A stretch of 64,000 nt of DNA from Corynebacterium maris DSM 45190 (GTDB lineage Bacteria; Actinomycetota; Actinomycetes; Mycobacteriales; Mycobacteriaceae): the NCBI RefSeq assembly GCF_000442645.1, contig NC_021915.1:2356001-2420000 (forward strand), written 5' to 3'. Made by a program: the position numbers and the translations under genes. The notes beneath the pieces were generated by a model that saw only the letters and a program-made list of their open reading frames with translations, did no database searches and was not told where the DNA came from. Of the stretch, positions 1 through 7,836 are shown in pieces (positions within the stretch are counted from its first letter, which is position 1; each line of letters starts with the position of its first letter).

Positions 1-17
1 TCAAACAGTAGTCATAC

Positions 18-857
18 TTAGGGCAGTGCGCCGATACGCCGTGCCGCGTTCACGGCTTCATATCGGGTGTGAGCGCCGAGTTTGCGCATCACAGAGCGCA
101 GGTAGGACTTCACCGTCTCTGCGCCGATGCCCATCTCCTCAGCCGCCTCGACGTTCGTGTGCCCCAGCGCGACGCAGGAGAGGACGTCGAGCTCTCGTGC
201 AGAAAGTTTCGTGGACTGCTTGACCCGAACCGGGCTGACCATCTGATCACAGAGGGATTCCAGCTCTTTGCGCAGCGAATCATCCTCCACCCGGTTGGCG
301 AGCATGCGCAACTTCGAATGGGTGGCGCGCACCTGTTCCCATTCAGCGCTGTTCATGACCCGGCCGGACTTCGCGGCCCCCTTGCCTCCGTCGACGCGAC
401 GCAGCGCCGAGTTGATGGCGAGATCCTGTTCCAGAGAACGGGCGGTCATGGCGACCTCTTCGATCACCTTGTCTCCGAGACGTACGGGCGAGTGGACGCC
501 GGCGTACAAGACGCCCCGGATTTCCCGCTGGACGATGACCGGCACAGCGACGATGGAGTGCAGACCCTCTTCTTGAATAGCGCGGTCATGCTCGTGGCTG
601 ATGACGTTGGCCCTGGTGTAGTCGGAGACGCCCACCGCACGACGGGTGGTCACCACCCGCCCGCCGACTCCGGTGCCCTGGTCGATGAACATGTTCTGCA
701 GGGTGGGGGTGCGCAGTCCGATCCATTGAGTGATCTGAATGCGGTTGTCTGAATGGAGCGTTCCGTACATCGTCACCGGAATTCCGGTAGCTGTCTTCAG
801 TGAGGTCAAGGCTGCGCGGATCGCGTCATCGTCGTCCTTGATGCGTTGGGACTCCAT
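18..857 (-). CDS. ramA: RamA-type LuxR-family regulator of acetate/carbon metabolism
   Basis: 279 aa, the usual RamA length. An N-terminal GAF-like sensor region (about residues 20-155) is followed by a C-terminal LuxR-type helix-turn-helix (about 210-275, core LSARELDVLSCVALGHTN). In C. glutamicum RamA is a global activator of acetate, TCA and other carbon genes and controls its own promoter. The ATG is preceded by AAGGAG, so this gene has a leader. It is divergent from cysK, as I recall for C. glutamicum. The family (GAF plus LuxR) is clear from sequence. The specific name rests on length, sequence resemblance and neighbourhood. Confidence 0.9.
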   Translation of the reverse strand: MESQRIKDDDDAIRAALTSLKTATGIPVTMYGTLHSDNRIQITQWIGLRTPTLQNMFIDQGTGVGGRVVTTRRAVGVSDYTRANVISHEHDRAIQEEGLHSIVAVPVIVQREIRGVLYAGVHSPVRLGDKVIEEVAMTARSLEQDLAINSALRRVDGGKGAAKSGRVMNSAEWEQVRATHSKLRMLANRVEDDSLRKELESLCDQMVSPVRVKQSTKLSARELDVLSCVALGHTNVEAAEEMGIGAETVKSYLRSVMRKLGAHTRYEAVNAARRIGALP

Positions 858-869
858 CGTCTCTCCTTG

Positions 870-980
870 GAAATACCCCGATCAGGTGCACCCGAAGGGG
901 CAACGGACACGGGCTTAATATTGCTTCAATTGGGTATCGTAACCGCATTTTCGGGGGTAATAAAACCTGACCCCACTCCA
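870..980. promoter_or_regulatory. ramA upstream region with clustered RamA-like G/C-run motifs
   Basis: The 858-1347 gap between ramA and cysK holds no convincing gene. Four short motifs of the RamA type (A/C/T-G4-6-T/C or the complement) lie close to ramA: ACCCCG 875-880, AGGGGC 896-901, CGGGGGT 952-958 and ACCCCA 970-975. RamA autoregulation is established in C. glutamicum. That these exact motifs are bound is inference. I see nothing recognisable between about 1000 and 1200. Confidence 0.45.
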
Positions 981-1205
981 CCGCTCTCGCCCTCACCTCA
1001 CCCAGTGGCGCACAAAGGTTCAGTTTCCGGGGAAAAGAACCGCTCCTGCGCCGAACACGAGAGGATATATGAGAGTACTTATGCTAAGGGTCGTGTCGCC
1101 GCGCAAGCCTTACGCCCTCACACCACTCAAGCTCGCCCCACGTAACAGATGATTTTTAGGGCTCTATCAGAAATCTGCCAGGTCGAAACCATGCAAAACA
1201 TTTCA

Positions 1206-1240
1206 GTCTAGTTGGATCATACCAAGCGGTCTAGTAAACT
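1206..1240 (+). promoter_or_regulatory. cysK promoter with overlapping repeats
   Basis: A -35 TTGGAT (1212-1217) and -10 TAAACT (1235-1240) are separated by 17 bp, a near-ideal actinobacterial promoter. It is embedded in symmetry: TTGG-N6-CCAA (1212-1225) covers the -35, and the heptamer GTCTAGT occurs twice (1206-1212 and 1229-1235), 23 bp apart. GTCTA is the half-site of the McbR operator (TAGAC-N6-GTCTA), but a full McbR site is not visible. The transcript would have a leader of about 100 nt before the ATG at 1348. Confidence 0.6.
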
Positions 1241-1347
1241 TGTGTATCATGGCACGCAATGGTCGAGCCGTACATCGCCGCGCCGACCTATCATTGCGCG
1301 ACCGAACCGAATATAAATCAACTTTCGTCTCCCGAAGGAGTACATCG

Positions 1348-2283
1348 ATGGCAAAGATCTACGAGAACATCTTGGACACCATTGGCGGCACCCCGCTGGT
1401 CAAGGTCAACGGCCTGGCCAAGGACGTCAATGCCACGATTCTGGGCAAGCTCGAGTTCTTCAACCCCGCTAATTCTGTCAAGGACCGCATCGGCATGGCC
1501 ATTGTCGACGCAGCCGAGGAGTCCGGCGACCTGAAGCCGGGCGGCACCATCATCGAAGCGACGTCCGGCAACACCGGCATCGCCCTGGCCCTGGTCGGCG
1601 CTGCCCGTGGCTACAACGTCGTACTGACCATGCCCGAGACCATGTCCAATGAGCGCCGTGTCCTGCTGCGCGCCTACGGCGCAGAGATCGTCCTGACCCC
1701 GGGCTCCGCCGGCATGCAGGGCGCCGTGGACAAGGCCAACGAGATCGCCGCCGAGCGCGAAAACTCTGTCCTGGCCTCCCAGTTCGCCAACCAGGCGAAC
1801 CCGCGCATCCACTACAACACCACCGGCCCGGAGCTGTGGAACGACACCGACGGCAAGATCGACATCCTCGTCGCGGGCGTCGGCACCGGCGGCACGATTT
1901 CCGGCGCCGGCAAGTACCTGAAGGAGCAGAACCCGGAGATCAAGACGATCGCCGTCGAGCCGACCGCGTCTCCGCTGCTGTCCGAGGGCAAGGCCGGCGC
2001 CCACAAGATCCAGGGTCTGGGCGCCAACTTCATTCCGGAGACCTACGACCGCACCGTCGTCGACGAAATCATCACCGTCTCCAACGAGGACGCCGTGGCC
2101 TACTCCCGCAAGTTGGCGGAGCAGGACGGCATCCTCGGCGGCATCTCCACCGGCGCCAACGTCAAGGCCGCCCTGGAGGTCGCCGCCCGCCCGGAGAATG
2201 AGGGCAAGACCATCGCCTTCATCGTCTGTGACTTCGGTGAGCGCTACGTCTCCACCATCCTCTACGAGGACATCCGCGACTAA
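1348..2283 (+). CDS. cysK: Cysteine synthase A (O-acetylserine sulfhydrylase)
   Basis: 311 aa PLP enzyme making cysteine from O-acetylserine and sulfide. The PLP lysine is K45 in NPANSVKDRIG, the substrate loop TSGNTG is at 72-77, and the phosphate-binding loop GVGTGGTISG is near 176-185. The frame is open upstream to 1240, but the ATG at 1348 has GAAGGAG about 7 nt before it and gives the family N-terminus MAKIYENI. It is followed by cysE on the same strand with its own promoter. The C-terminal Ile of CysE fits assembly of the cysteine synthase complex. Confidence 0.97.
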   Translation: MAKIYENILDTIGGTPLVKVNGLAKDVNATILGKLEFFNPANSVKDRIGMAIVDAAEESGDLKPGGTIIEATSGNTGIALALVGAARGYNVVLTMPETMSNERRVLLRAYGAEIVLTPGSAGMQGAVDKANEIAAERENSVLASQFANQANPRIHYNTTGPELWNDTDGKIDILVAGVGTGGTISGAGKYLKEQNPEIKTIAVEPTASPLLSEGKAGAHKIQGLGANFIPETYDRTVVDEIITVSNEDAVAYSRKLAEQDGILGGISTGANVKAALEVAARPENEGKTIAFIVCDFGERYVSTILYEDIRD

Positions 2284-2306
2284 AACCTCTTCTCGTCGCC
2301 GCGTTC

Positions 2307-2341
2307 AAGGCCGGAAAGTCAGTGACCGACTTCCCGGCCTT
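2307..2341 (+). terminator. cysK terminator
   Basis: Inverted repeat with 14-bp arms (AAGGCCGGAAAGTC / GACTTCCCGGCCTT, one mismatch) and a 7-nt loop, 26 bp after the cysK stop. A weak T-rich stretch follows. Confidence 0.7.
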
Positions 2342-2452
2342 CGTGGTTTTCTGGGCCCACACAAGCTCGGCGAGCGTCGCCGCCACCGCCAAGTTGAATT
2401 TTAAATTGTCTCGTCTCTTCGCCTTCCCACGCCCCTGTTAGACTCGTGAGCC

Positions 2453-3025
2453 ATGTTGATGAACGTGGTCACAACCATCCGGGAAGACCTCAAAAACGCC
2501 CGTGCACACGACCCGGCGGCGCGCGGTGACGTGGAAAACGCGATCGTTTACTCCGGACTGCACGCCATCTGGGCGCATCGGGTCTCGCACTGTCTGTGGC
2601 AACGCAACATCAAGGGCCCCGCCCGCGTGTTATCCCAACTGACCCGCTTCCTCACCGGGATTGAAATTCACCCGGGCGCGCAGATCGGCCGACGGTTCTT
2701 CATCGACCACGGCATGGGCATCGTCATCGGCGAAACCTCCATCATCGGCGACGATGTGATGCTTTATCACGGCGTCACGCTCGGCGGTCAGGTGCTGACC
2801 CAGACCAAGCGCCACCCCACCCTGGAAAACAACGTCACCGTGGGCGCGGGCGCCAAAGTGCTCGGCCCCGTCACCGTCGGGGAGAACTCTTCCGTGGGCG
2901 CCAACGCCGTCGTCACCAAGGATGTGCCGTCGGATAGCATAGCCACGGGTGTGCCCGCCAAGATCCGTTCCCGCCACCGCGGCGAGGACAAGCCCCTCGT
3001 GGACCCAGGCTTTTACGTGATCTGA
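2453..3025 (+). CDS. cysE: Serine O-acetyltransferase
   Basis: 190 aa (188 if the second ATG at 2459 is used). It transfers acetyl from acetyl-CoA to serine, the step before CysK. The N-terminal helical region leads into left-handed beta-helix hexapeptide repeats from about residue 65 (IHPGAQIGRRFFIDHG, IVIGETSIIGDDV). The catalytic-type DHG motif is present. The C-terminus ends FYVI, and a C-terminal Ile is what inserts into the CysK active site. A -10 TAGACT (2439-2444) lies only 8 nt before the ATG with no Shine-Dalgarno, so the mRNA is probably leaderless. Confidence 0.95.
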   Translation: MLMNVVTTIREDLKNARAHDPAARGDVENAIVYSGLHAIWAHRVSHCLWQRNIKGPARVLSQLTRFLTGIEIHPGAQIGRRFFIDHGMGIVIGETSIIGDDVMLYHGVTLGGQVLTQTKRHPTLENNVTVGAGAKVLGPVTVGENSSVGANAVVTKDVPSDSIATGVPAKIRSRHRGEDKPLVDPGFYVI

Positions 3026-3046
3026 TCCACGCCCAAAAAGGCGTCG

Positions 3047-3093
3047 AAGGCCCGCACCCACCCACCCGTCAAGGGAGGAAGGGGGCGGGCCTT
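3047..3093 (+). terminator. cysE terminator
   Basis: Arms AAGGCCCGC (3047-3055) and GCGGGCCTT (3085-3093), with further C-run/G-run pairing possible inside. It lies just after cysE, facing the convergent acetyltransferase gene. Confidence 0.6.
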
Positions 3094-3114
3094 CTTGCAT
3101 GCGAGCAGCCTTGC

Positions 3115-3408
3115 TTAAGCGTCCGCAAGCATGTCCTTGTACTCTTCGTTTTTGTTGAGGAAGTGCTCGATCGCCGAGCAGGAGGCCGCGATCGGTTTGC
3201 CGGCTACGCGGGTGTCGTCCAACGACGCCTTAATCAACGGCCCGGAGAGCCCCTGGCCTCGAAAATCCTGGCCGATGACGGTGTGGTCGAAGTCGCGGAC
3301 GCCGTCAGCCTCGCGGTACGCGCAGAAGCCTGCTTCAACGCCGTCCACGGTCAGGACATAGCGGGAGGCCGCCTCATCATGGGTGATGGTGCGCTGTAAT
3401 TCAGTCAT
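3115..3408 (-). CDS. Small GNAT-like N-acetyltransferase (YjdJ/COG2388 type)
   Basis: 97 aa, the short single-domain GNAT form. The acetyl-CoA binding segment reads VIGQDFRGQGLSGPLIKASLDD, matching the Q/R-x-x-G-x-G/A loop. The substrate is unknown. It is convergent with cysE, and a similar gene sits next to cysE in C. glutamicum as I recall. A purine-rich GGGGGA precedes the ATG. Confidence 0.8.
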   Translation of the reverse strand: MTELQRTITHDEAASRYVLTVDGVEAGFCAYREADGVRDFDHTVIGQDFRGQGLSGPLIKASLDDTRVAGKPIAASCSAIEHFLNKNEEYKDMLADA

Positions 3409-3482
3409 GGATTCCCCCAGGGAAGTAGTGATGTGTCTTTTCCCATCAGTTTAGCCAGCACCACCTTCTCCCGACAGAAAAA

Positions 3483-3513
3483 CACCCCCGCAACACTATG
3501 TGTTGCGGGGGTG
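3483..3513 (-). terminator. Terminator of the tRNA-Asp/tRNA-Phe unit
   Basis: Perfect 14-bp stem (CACCCCCGCAACAC / GTGTTGCGGGGGTG) with a TAT loop. Read on the minus strand it ends in GTGTTTTTC, a proper U-tract, just downstream of tRNA-Phe. Confidence 0.9.
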
Positions 3514-3522
3514 AACCACATG

Positions 3523-3595
3523 TGGCCAGAAGCGGGGTCGAACCGCTGACCTTCCACTTTTCAGGCGGACGCTCTACCAACTGAGCTATCTGGCC
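3523..3595 (-). tRNA. tRNA-Phe (GAA)
   Basis: 73 nt cloverleaf. The acceptor GGCCAGA pairs with TCTGGCC, the discriminator is A, the anticodon loop contains GAA, and GGTTCGACCC forms the T arm. CCA is not encoded. It is second in a two-tRNA unit after tRNA-Asp (3622-3695). Confidence 0.97.
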
Positions 3596-3621
3596 AGAAA
3601 TCATCGTCACGATGATCTCGG

Positions 3622-3695
3622 CGACCCTGACGGGACTTGAACCCGCGACCTCCGCCGTGACAGGGCGGCGCGCTAACCAACTGCGCCACAGGGCC
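3622..3695 (-). tRNA. tRNA-Asp (GTC), copy 1
   Basis: 74 nt cloverleaf with acceptor GGCCCTG / CAGGGTC, discriminator G and anticodon GTC. It is identical to the copy at 3987-4060. It leads a separate transcription unit with tRNA-Phe. Confidence 0.97.
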
Positions 3696-3746
3696 TTACT
3701 TTATGTGGTTTTGTGCTTCAGGGTTTCCCGCTGTGCACAAGGAATA

Positions 3747-3776
3747 ACATTACACAGCAGGGCCATGAAGTTACAA
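3747..3776 (-). promoter_or_regulatory. Candidate promoter of the tRNA-Asp/Phe unit
   Basis: On the minus strand, -35 TTGTAA (3771-3776), an 18-bp spacer and -10 TAATGT (3747-3752), about 50 bp upstream of tRNA-Asp copy 1. The rest of 3696-3939 shows no convincing gene. Confidence 0.45.
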
Positions 3777-3939
3777 ATCACCTGTTCAACGAGCATTTTC
3801 CCCGACCGCCACCATTGCAGCCCCACCACCTCACGCCCCACGAGCCCCTCGCCGGCCGGGGCGGGCGTCCACCACGCAGGGAAGGGCGACGGCCCACGCC
3901 GAGGCCCGACCAGCAAACAGCATGTGGGCCCGAAAGAAA

Positions 3940-3977
3940 TAAGCGCCGACACCACAATGACGTGATGTCGGCGCTTA
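3940..3977 (-). terminator. Terminator between the two tRNA-Asp units
   Basis: Perfect 12-bp stem TAAGCGCCGACA / TGTCGGCGCTTA, followed on the minus strand by TTTCTTTC. It ends the tRNA-Glu/tRNA-Asp unit, so the second Asp/Phe pair needs its own promoter. Confidence 0.8.
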
Positions 3978-3986
3978 CCCGAACTG

Positions 3987-4060
3987 CGACCCTGACGGGA
4001 CTTGAACCCGCGACCTCCGCCGTGACAGGGCGGCGCGCTAACCAACTGCGCCACAGGGCC
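3987..4060 (-). tRNA. tRNA-Asp (GTC), copy 2
   Basis: 74 nt, sequence-identical to 3622-3695. It is co-transcribed downstream of tRNA-Glu and followed by a terminator. Confidence 0.97.
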
Positions 4061-4108
4061 ATATTCATTTTGTAGAGCATTTCGCACTATGGCAGCACGC
4101 AATCTCCG

Positions 4109-4181
<73 letters not shown>

Positions 4182-4228
4182 CTTGCTGAACTTTCTCGCA
4201 CTGATGCGATCCGGTGCAACGTGTTAAA

Positions 4229-4256
4229 AGTATACCCAGCATGCACCAAAGTTCAA
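4229..4256 (-). promoter_or_regulatory. tRNA-Glu/Asp promoter
   Basis: Minus-strand -35 TTGAAC (4251-4256), 16-bp spacer and -10 TATACT (4229-4234), 48 bp upstream of tRNA-Glu. This is the strongest consensus match among the tRNA promoters here. Confidence 0.75.
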
Positions 4257-4288
4257 AACCGCAGCTCATGGACCCACTATCCCCGCCC

Positions 4289-4318
4289 TTTATACCCTGC
4301 CCGGGTATAGGGTAGAAT
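4289..4318 (+). promoter_or_regulatory. csoR promoter and CsoR-type operator
   Basis: A perfect inverted repeat TATACCC-N5-GGGTATA (4291-4309) lies directly upstream of and abutting the -10 TAGAAT (4313-4318). This is the TACCC...GGGTA architecture of copper-responsive CsoR operators. The -10 is only 6 nt from the csoR ATG (4325), so repression and a leaderless transcript are both likely. Confidence 0.75.
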
Positions 4319-4324
4319 GGGGCC

Positions 4325-4657
4325 ATGAGCGCGACGAACCCAGAATCCACCGAGTCACCGGCCTGCGAGAATCACACGCACGGCTACGGCGAAAACAAGG
4401 CCAAGTACCTCGCCCGCATGCGCCGCATCGAAGGGCAGGCCCGCGGCATCCACCGCATGATCGACGAAGACCAGTACTGCATCGACATCCTCACGCAAGT
4501 CTCAGCGGTGAGGTCCGCACTGGAAAACGTGGCCCTCGCGCTACTGGAGGACCACATCGACCACTGCGTCGCCGACGCCGTGGAGGAAGGCGGAGAGATG
4601 GCGGAGGAAAAGCTCACCGAAGCCATGGACGCCATCCGTCGCATGGTGAAGTCCTGA
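4325..4657 (+). CDS. csoR: CsoR-family copper-sensing repressor
   Basis: 110 aa all-helical DUF156 protein. The Cu(I) ligand triad is intact: C52, H77 and C81, with the 25- and 4-residue spacing seen in CsoR. A short His/Cys-containing N-terminus (ACENHTHG) may add metal affinity. It should repress its own promoter through the inverted repeat at 4291-4309 when copper is low. No copper ATPase or chaperone gene lies next to it, so its targets beyond itself are elsewhere. RcnR/FrmR subtypes are less likely because of the C-H-C pattern. Confidence 0.92.
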   Translation: MSATNPESTESPACENHTHGYGENKAKYLARMRRIEGQARGIHRMIDEDQYCIDILTQVSAVRSALENVALALLEDHIDHCVADAVEEGGEMAEEKLTEAMDAIRRMVKS

Positions 4658-4704
4658 CCGGGCCACCGGACTGAACCGGGGTCACGGCCCGCGGCCAGAA
4701 ATGC

Positions 4705-4740
4705 AAAAGGGGCGCACCCTTCCCTGGGTGCGCCCCTTTT
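4705..4740. terminator. Bidirectional terminator between csoR and tRNA-Lys
   Basis: Perfect 15-bp stem AAAAGGGGCGCACCC / GGGTGCGCCCCTTTT with a 6-nt loop. It has A-tract and T-tract ends, so it works for both convergent units. Confidence 0.93.
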
Positions 4741-4774
4741 GCCCTCCCCGCCCAAGCCTGGCGCAGAAGCAGCG

Positions 4775-4846
4775 TGGGCCCCGCGGGGATCGAACCCGCG
4801 ACCTGCGGATTAAAAGTCCGTAGCTCTACCGCTGAGCTAGAGGCCC
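4775..4846 (-). tRNA. tRNA-Lys (TTT)
   Basis: 72 nt cloverleaf with acceptor GGGCCTC / GGGGCCC, discriminator A, anticodon loop CTTTTAA with TTT, and T arm CGGGTTCGATCCCCG. Confidence 0.97.
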
Positions 4847-4894
4847 TACCGTTTACCCGCCGGACGCTGAAGACGTCGACCGGAAACACGGACA

Positions 4895-4923
4895 ATCTTA
4901 GCCTGTGTCCACCGTGGGCAAAA
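4895..4923 (-). promoter_or_regulatory. Candidate tRNA-Lys promoter
   Basis: Minus-strand -35 TTTTGC (4918-4923), 17-bp spacer and -10 TAAGAT (4895-4900), about 50 bp before tRNA-Lys. The remaining gap to cydA (4925-5158) holds no gene. It contains TCACA-N10-TGTGA around 4998-5014, whose half-sites face the wrong way for a GlxR/CRP site. Confidence 0.5.
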
Positions 4924-5158
4924 ACTCGACCCGCGCAAAGCCCCACCCCCACCCCGCCGATCCTGGCTCCCACCTATTTATAATGACTCTTTCATCACAC
5001 TTCCGTCATTGTGACTGGAACTTTCGGATGACTTGAGTGAGTATTGAGGTGTCGTTCAATTCGACGCACGCTCTCTCCGGCTCCGGAACTGCGCTCAGCG
5101 CGCCATCCGTGGGAACCCAAGGGACCCGGCGTGCTTTGTTTTCGTGGAAGGTCAATCT

Positions 5159-6760
5159 GTGGATCTAGTTGATGTTTCACGGTGGCAATTCGGCATCACC
5201 ACCGTGTATCACTACATATTTGTGCCGCTGACCATTGGCCTGGCGCCGATGGTCGCGGCGATGCAGACGGCCTGGCTCCGCACCGGCAAAGAACACTGGT
5301 ATCGGGCCACCCGTTTTTTCGGCACTCTTTTTCTGATCAACTTCGCCATGGGCGTCGTGACCGGGATCGTCCAGGAATTCCAGTTCGGCATGAACTGGTC
5401 CGAGTACTCCCGTTTCGTCGGCGACGTCTTCGGCGCTCCCCTCGCCCTTGAAGGCCTCGCCGCCTTCTTCATCGAATCCATCTTCCTCGGGGCGTGGATA
5501 TTCGGCTGGGGACGCATGCCCGGCTGGCTACACAACGTGTGCATCTGGATGGTGGCCATCGCCGTCAACCTGTCCGCCTACTTCATCATCGTGGCCAACT
5601 CGTTCATGCAGCACCCGGTGGGCGCGCGCTTCAACGAGGAGACCGGTCGCGCCGAGCTCGTGGACATCGTCGCACTGTTGACCAACCCCACCGCCCTGGC
5701 GGGGTGGCCGCACGCGATCTTCGGTTCCTTCATGGTCTCCGGCACCCTGGTCGCAGGTATTTCCGGTTGGTGGATGGTCCGGACCATCCGTCGCGGCAGC
5801 TCCGCGCCGGGCAGTTTCACCGACGACGCCCATGGACTGTGGCGCGCCACACTCCGGTTCGGTCTGTGGGTCTCCGTCCTCGGGATCATCGGGGTGTCCC
5901 TGACCGGACACAGCCTGGCGCAGCTGATGTTCGTCCAGCAGCCGATGAAGATGGCCTCCGCGGAGGCGCTCTGCACCACGGAGACCGACCCGTTGTTCTC
6001 GATTCTGTCGATTTCCACGATGAATGACTGCGGTACCGCGATCCAGCTGATCGGCGTGCCGTTCGTGCTGTCGTTCCTGGCGGGCAACCGGTTCACCGGG
6101 GTGACCTTGGAGGGCGTCACTGATTTGCAGCTGCAGTACGAGCAGCTGTTCGGGCCGGGGAACTACACCCCGAACCTGTTCGTCACATACTGGTCTTTCC
6201 GCGGCATGATCGGTTTCATGGCCGCCACGGTGATCATCGCCGCCGTCGGTTTCTGGGTCACCCGCAAGGGCCGCGTCTACGGCCAGAAGTGGTTCGGGTG
6301 GCTGAGCCTGATCGTCATCCCCTTCCCCTTCCTGGCGAACTGGTGCGGGTGGATCTTCACCGAAATGGGCCGTCAGCCCTGGATCGTGCACCCGAACCCG
6401 GAATTCATGGGCACCGACGATCCGCTCGGCCGCGACGAGATCCGGATGATCGTGGACTTCGGCGTCTCCGACCATTCACTCAGCACCGTCTGGACCTCCC
6501 TGATCGCGTTCACCCTGCTCTACGGCGTGCTGGCCATCGTCTGGTTCTGGCTGCTGCGCCGGCACACGATCGCCGGCCCGCTCCCGCCGGGCGCCGCCGA
6601 GGACATCGCCCACAAGGAGTACGCCCCGGATGACGACGACGGGGTCGCCCCGCTGACCTTCGGCGACGGCGACAGCGCCGATGACTCCGGCGACGCTTCG
6701 GCGGGCAGCACCGCCGTGCTCACCGACCCCCGGGCCGACACGTCGGAGGAGGAGAAATAA
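5159..6760 (+). CDS. cydA: Cytochrome bd quinol oxidase subunit I
   Basis: 533 aa multi-pass membrane protein carrying hemes b558, b595 and d. It oxidises (mena)quinol and reduces O2 with high affinity. The N-terminus VDVSRWQFGITTVYHYIFVP and the GRQPW quinol-oxidase motif (EMGRQPWIVHPNPEF) are diagnostic. The start is GTG 5159: GGAAGG (5146-5151) is 7 nt upstream, and the protein then starts MDLVDVSRWQ like homologues. The in-frame GTG at 5144 overlaps that ribosome site. The last ~65 residues are acidic and low-complexity. First gene of cydABDC. Confidence 0.97.
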   Translation: MDLVDVSRWQFGITTVYHYIFVPLTIGLAPMVAAMQTAWLRTGKEHWYRATRFFGTLFLINFAMGVVTGIVQEFQFGMNWSEYSRFVGDVFGAPLALEGLAAFFIESIFLGAWIFGWGRMPGWLHNVCIWMVAIAVNLSAYFIIVANSFMQHPVGARFNEETGRAELVDIVALLTNPTALAGWPHAIFGSFMVSGTLVAGISGWWMVRTIRRGSSAPGSFTDDAHGLWRATLRFGLWVSVLGIIGVSLTGHSLAQLMFVQQPMKMASAEALCTTETDPLFSILSISTMNDCGTAIQLIGVPFVLSFLAGNRFTGVTLEGVTDLQLQYEQLFGPGNYTPNLFVTYWSFRGMIGFMAATVIIAAVGFWVTRKGRVYGQKWFGWLSLIVIPFPFLANWCGWIFTEMGRQPWIVHPNPEFMGTDDPLGRDEIRMIVDFGVSDHSLSTVWTSLIAFTLLYGVLAIVWFWLLRRHTIAGPLPPGAAEDIAHKEYAPDDDDGVAPLTFGDGDSADDSGDASAGSTAVLTDPRADTSEEEK

Positions 6761-7827
6761 TGGATCTCCAGATTCTCTGGTTCATCATCATCGGCGTCCT
6801 CTTCGCCGGGTACTTCCTGCTGGAGGGCTTCGACTTCGGCGTCGGCATGCTCCTGCCGTTCCTCGGCGGCAAGGACGCGAAAGAACGCGCCGAGCGTCGC
6901 ACCGCCGCCGTCAAGAGCATCGGCCCCGTCTGGGACGGCAACGAGGTATGGCTGATCACCGCCGGCGCGGCGATGTTCGCCGCGTTCCCCGAGTGGTACG
7001 CCACGTTGTTCTCCGGCTTCTACCTGCCGCTGCTGTTAATTCTGCTGTCGCTGATTATGCGCGGCGTCGGCCTCGAGTGGCGCACCAAGGTGGAGACGCA
7101 GCGCTGGCGCAACCTCTGCGACGTGGGCACCGCCATCGGTTCCTGGGTCCCGGCCCTGCTGTGGGGCGTGGCTTTCGCCAACATCCTCCGCGGCGTGCCC
7201 ATCGACGCCGACCGGCAGATCGATTCGGGCGTCGAGGGTCTGCTCGGCCTGCTCAACCCGTACGGGCTGCTCGGCGGCCTGGCGTTCGTCCTGCTGTTCC
7301 TGCTGCACGGCGCGATGTTCCTCGGCTTCAAAACCACCGACCCGGTCCGTGCCCGCGTCCATCAGATCGGCCTGAAGTGGCTGACGCTGCCGACCGTCCT
7401 CGTCGTCTTCGCGTTCTCCCTGTGGACGCAGGACGTGCACGGCCGCCCCGAGACCTGGTGGGCCGTCGCCGTGTTGGGCGCGACCGTGCTCCTCGGCGTC
7501 TCCACGTTGGCCAAGGGCAGGGACGGCTGGGCCTTCGCCGCGACGTCGATCGCGGTGCTCGCCCTGACCGTCCAGATCTTCGGGTCGCTGTTCCCGCAAC
7601 TGATGCCCACGACGATGGTCGGCGGCGTCTCGCTGGACATCTACAACGCATCGAGCTCCGACTACACCCTGACCTTCATGAGCTGGGCGATGCTCTTCCT
7701 CCTGCCGGCGATCCTGCTGGCCCAGGGGTGGACGTACTGGGTCTTCCGCAAGCGCGTCACGGCCGAGCCCCACCCGCCGGAGGAAAAGATCCGTCCGCGC
7801 CGGAAGAACACCACCACCAACGTCTGA
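6760..7827 (+). CDS. cydB: Cytochrome bd quinol oxidase subunit II
   Basis: 355 aa membrane partner of CydA. Recognisable CydB features are EGFDFGVGMLLPFL near the N-terminus and WDGNEVWLITAG at about 50-61, with eight or so hydrophobic segments. The start codon overlaps the cydA stop (TAATG), so the two are translationally coupled. The C-terminal tail is basic. Confidence 0.97.
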   Translation: MDLQILWFIIIGVLFAGYFLLEGFDFGVGMLLPFLGGKDAKERAERRTAAVKSIGPVWDGNEVWLITAGAAMFAAFPEWYATLFSGFYLPLLLILLSLIMRGVGLEWRTKVETQRWRNLCDVGTAIGSWVPALLWGVAFANILRGVPIDADRQIDSGVEGLLGLLNPYGLLGGLAFVLLFLLHGAMFLGFKTTDPVRARVHQIGLKWLTLPTVLVVFAFSLWTQDVHGRPETWWAVAVLGATVLLGVSTLAKGRDGWAFAATSIAVLALTVQIFGSLFPQLMPTTMVGGVSLDIYNASSSDYTLTFMSWAMLFLLPAILLAQGWTYWVFRKRVTAEPHPPEEKIRPRRKNTTTNV

Positions 7828-7836
7828 TAGGAATGC

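Noticed and set aside
846..1145. 99-codon plus-strand frame between ramA and cysK
   Set aside because: Overlaps ramA and has no ribosome site or family resemblance. The region looks regulatory.
3622..4060. Repeated tRNA-Asp as attL/attR of an integrated element
   Set aside because: Only ~290 bp separate the copies, no integrase or cargo is present, and each copy is a full functional tRNA.
4998..5014. TCACA...TGTGA symmetry upstream of cydA as a GlxR site
   Set aside because: GlxR/CRP sites are TGTGA-N6-TCACA. Here the half-sites are in the reverse order with a longer spacer.
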